Shown here: piece after piece, positions 13,742-15,466 of the stretch
Layout of the letters: the number at the start of each line of letters is the position of its first letter
Numbering within the stretch: the first letter of the stretch is position 1
Origin: Candidatus Kaiserbacteria bacterium
GTDB taxonomy: Bacteria > Patescibacteriota > Minisyncoccia > Phycocordibacterales > UBA918
Length of the DNA stretch: 15,466 bases
Direction of reading: 5' to 3'
Assembly (NCBI GenBank): GCA_007117575.1
Contig: SKGH01000036.1
Span: 1-15,466 of the forward strand
The notes under the pieces: model-generated
What the model was told of the DNA's origin: nothing
The model's database searches: none
What the model saw: the letters and a program-made list of their open reading frames with translations, nothing else
Program-made: the position numbers and the translations under genes

Positions 13742-13824
13742 TGATTTTTTCTTTATTTTAATTAAGCTTGGTCTAGTTAGATGTTCTGCATCCCCCCCCT
13801 TTTTTATTAATAGTAAATATAGTG

Positions 13825-15393
13825 TTAATAAATAAATCTTTCTTTTAGTAATAGTGACTCTACGGCATTTTTATTATCGGTAAAAACAGTATCTTTACTT
13901 TTTATAGTGTCAACAGGTTCAATGCGTAAGTCTTTAAGTTTCATACTGCCATCTTTTGTTCTTATGGTTAGTTCGTCGGGTAGAAGATTGCCACCGTTGT
14001 CATTTTTACTCAGTACATATACTAAGTTTTGTACTATTTTGTCTTTGTCGAATTCCGGTCTGGTTATGTATAGTTCTACATGTGGAAATACATCCATGAG
14101 GGTCTTTGAAAAAGAACCTATCAAGTTTCTTTCGACATGGTTTTCGGCTCTGGCTATGAAGTTTATAAAGACAACGCCGTCTTCTGTAATAGAGTCTTTT
14201 AGTAATTCGAAAAATTCTCTAGTAACAAGGTGTGGAGGTATATAGAAACCTGTACTGAAAGTATCTATAAACACCCAGTCGTATTTTTCTGAGTTCTGTC
14301 GTAAAAAAACCCTTGCATCCATAAGGTGATTTATTATTTTTTCGGTTTCAGGTAGGCGAAAATATTCTTTAGCCAATTCGAAAAGTATGGGCTCTATCTC
14401 TACCGTGTCAATTAGAAGTTCAGGGTGATCTAGGTTAAGTTTACGAGGGATAGTATATGCTCCACCACCTAACATTAAAAAACGTTGTCCCTCAGGTTTT
14501 ATTACCGGAAAGAAATCGGCAAACTGTGCATATCGATAGACAAGCTCATCATTTTCTAAAAAAATCGCAGAAGAGTTGTTAATGTCTCTTTTTAAAAAGC
14601 GAGCGGGGCGACCTTCGTATTCACCGTCAAAGATAACTATGTGTGAATAATAACCATGTTTTTCGAAAATGGTATTGGCGTACAGGGTGTGTTCAAACAA
14701 CAGATAGGTCATCAACACTGTAGCCAATAGTGCCACCATAATAGGCTTCTTTAGTTTGAGGTCGTTTCTGCTGTCGTACTGACCTTCTTTTTTTAACAAG
14801 CTTTTTATTAACAGGCCACCTACTATTCCAAGTATTATTAAAATTATAGCGGTACCTGACATGGTCGCTTTTAGGCCGAAAGTAGGAATAAGAAAAAAGC
14901 CAGCCATGAGACTACCGGTTATACTACCGGCAGTGCTCCAGAAAAAAGTTGAACCGACAATGCGTCCTGACTCGTCCACACTGACGTTTTTAGATAACAA
15001 TTTTATAACGTAGGGCGAATCTATACCGAGAAGAAAAGCAGGGAGCAAGAAAAAAATGATGGAAAAGAAAAGAGGCCCTATTCCTAAAGGTGTGCCTGGC
15101 GCTATATGAGGCAGAGAATATGTAGCTATAAGGGTCAGACCCAGTAAAGATAGTCCGCCCAAGGTGATTATCGAGTATAAAGGTATGTGATATGGATGCT
15201 TGTCAGAGAATTTACCGCCAAAGTAATAGCCTAAACTGAGGGCAAATAATACAACGGTAAGTATACTTGAAAAAACAAACAAAGAAGAGCCAAAATATGG
15301 CGCCAGCATTCTAACGGCGGCCACTTCCATGATCAAAACAGCAGAGCCGGTAATGAAAACCGTACAGTACAGTATTAGTCGTGTGTAAGACAT
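13825..15393 (-). CDS. Membrane protein fused to a spermidine-synthase-like domain
   Basis: The 522 residues comprise about seven N-terminal transmembrane helices (roughly 6-26, 35-58, 73-93, 107-130, 151-171, 178-198, 217-234), resembling the transporter-like half found in fused SpeE-type proteins. A Rossmann methyltransferase/spermidine-synthase-like domain follows (about 245-460). It shows the nucleotide-binding loop LGGGAY (308-313), acidic Glu332 in VEIEP, Asp359 in MDARVFL, and YDWVFIDTFSTG (371-382). The C-terminal FTDNKNAVE (504-512) corresponds to the TDD-APVE-like end of this family. In true aminopropyltransferases the loop is GGGDG and the active site is D-SSD; here those positions are Ala-Tyr and DTFS, so the putrescine-binding and catalytic aspartates are missing. 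Spermidine synthesis is therefore doubtful; the fold and membrane location are secure. The start follows an extended -10 by 12 bases. Confidence 0.87.
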   Translation of the reverse strand: MSYTRLILYCTVFITGSAVLIMEVAAVRMLAPYFGSSLFVFSSILTVVLFALSLGYYFGGKFSDKHPYHIPLYSIITLGGLSLLGLTLIATYSLPHIAPGTPLGIGPLFFSIIFFLLPAFLLGIDSPYVIKLLSKNVSVDESGRIVGSTFFWSTAGSITGSLMAGFFLIPTFGLKATMSGTAIILIILGIVGGLLIKSLLKKEGQYDSRNDLKLKKPIMVALLATVLMTYLLFEHTLYANTIFEKHGYYSHIVIFDGEYEGRPARFLKRDINNSSAIFLENDELVYRYAQFADFFPVIKPEGQRFLMLGGGAYTIPRKLNLDHPELLIDTVEIEPILFELAKEYFRLPETEKIINHLMDARVFLRQNSEKYDWVFIDTFSTGFYIPPHLVTREFFELLKDSITEDGVVFINFIARAENHVERNLIGSFSKTLMDVFPHVELYITRPEFDKDKIVQNLVYVLSKNDNGGNLLPDELTIRTKDGSMKLKDLRIEPVDTIKSKDTVFTDNKNAVESLLLKERFIY

Positions 15394-15405
15394 AGAACGT
15401 TGAGC

Positions 15406-15414
15406 ATTATAGCA
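15406..15414 (-). promoter_or_regulatory. Extended -10 promoter of the spermidine-synthase-like gene
   Basis: TGCTATAAT on the minus strand is a perfect extended -10. Twelve bases separate it from ATG 15393, leaving a leader of about 6 bases and no room for a Shine-Dalgarno site. The remaining bases to 15466 hold no clear gene. Confidence 0.6.
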
Positions 15415-15466
15415 TTTTTATTTAGACCAGTTGTAATAACCAACATTTTTCAAACTTTTCCAGTAA

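Noticed and set aside
1..15466. CRISPR array or Cas genes
   Set aside because: No regularly spaced direct repeats and no cas-like proteins are seen.
1..15466. Alternative genetic code with TGA as glycine (Gracilibacteria-like)
   Set aside because: serA and ftsH end at TGA at the expected family length, and no gene needs TGA read-through.

Overview
The window looks like a chromosomal piece of a small-genome bacterium of the Candidate Phyla Radiation (Patescibacteria, most likely a Parcubacteria-type lineage). The reasons are compact gene packing, AT-leaning sequence, almost no Shine-Dalgarno sites in front of conserved genes, an FtsH with a long low-complexity N-terminus, and a secreted peptidoglycan-binding/TIG/PKD protein of a style common in that group. 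The lineage is inference from style; there is no marker gene here that fixes it. Several real genes end in TGA (ftsH, serA) and none needs TGA as a sense codon, so the standard bacterial code applies.

Layout. Positions 1-1031 hold the trans-translation module on the minus strand: smpB followed by ssrA (tmRNA, encoding a 20-residue tag). The first 81 bases are an inverted copy of the tmRNA 3' end, so the window opens with a large palindrome. Positions 1064-5894 are on the plus strand: a patatin-like phospholipase, the membrane protease FtsH, and a secreted multi-domain surface protein. A perfect 21-bp bidirectional terminator (5905-5949) separates these from a convergent minus-strand block.

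Positions 12508-5980 (minus) form one tightly packed block of six genes: a membrane-fusion protein, a MacB/FtsX-like permease, its ABC ATPase, then serB, serA and serC. The last three make up the whole phosphorylated serine pathway from 3-phosphoglycerate to serine, which is notable because organisms of this kind usually lack amino acid biosynthesis.

Positions 12624-13825 are a small-feature zone: a tRNA whose anticodon reads UAU (isoleucine, AUA codons), a hypothetical gene with a good ribosome binding site, a terminator, palindromic repeat-like DNA (one element carrying a GGGTCTGTCCCCGAACTC-type end), and a small membrane-anchored hypothetical gene with its own promoter, ribosome binding site and terminator. 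The window ends with a minus-strand gene for a multi-pass membrane protein fused to a spermidine-synthase-like domain.

A recurring promoter signature, an extended -10 of the form TGnTATAAT, lies at or very near the start codons of several genes. This suggests that leaderless or nearly leaderless transcripts are common in this genome.
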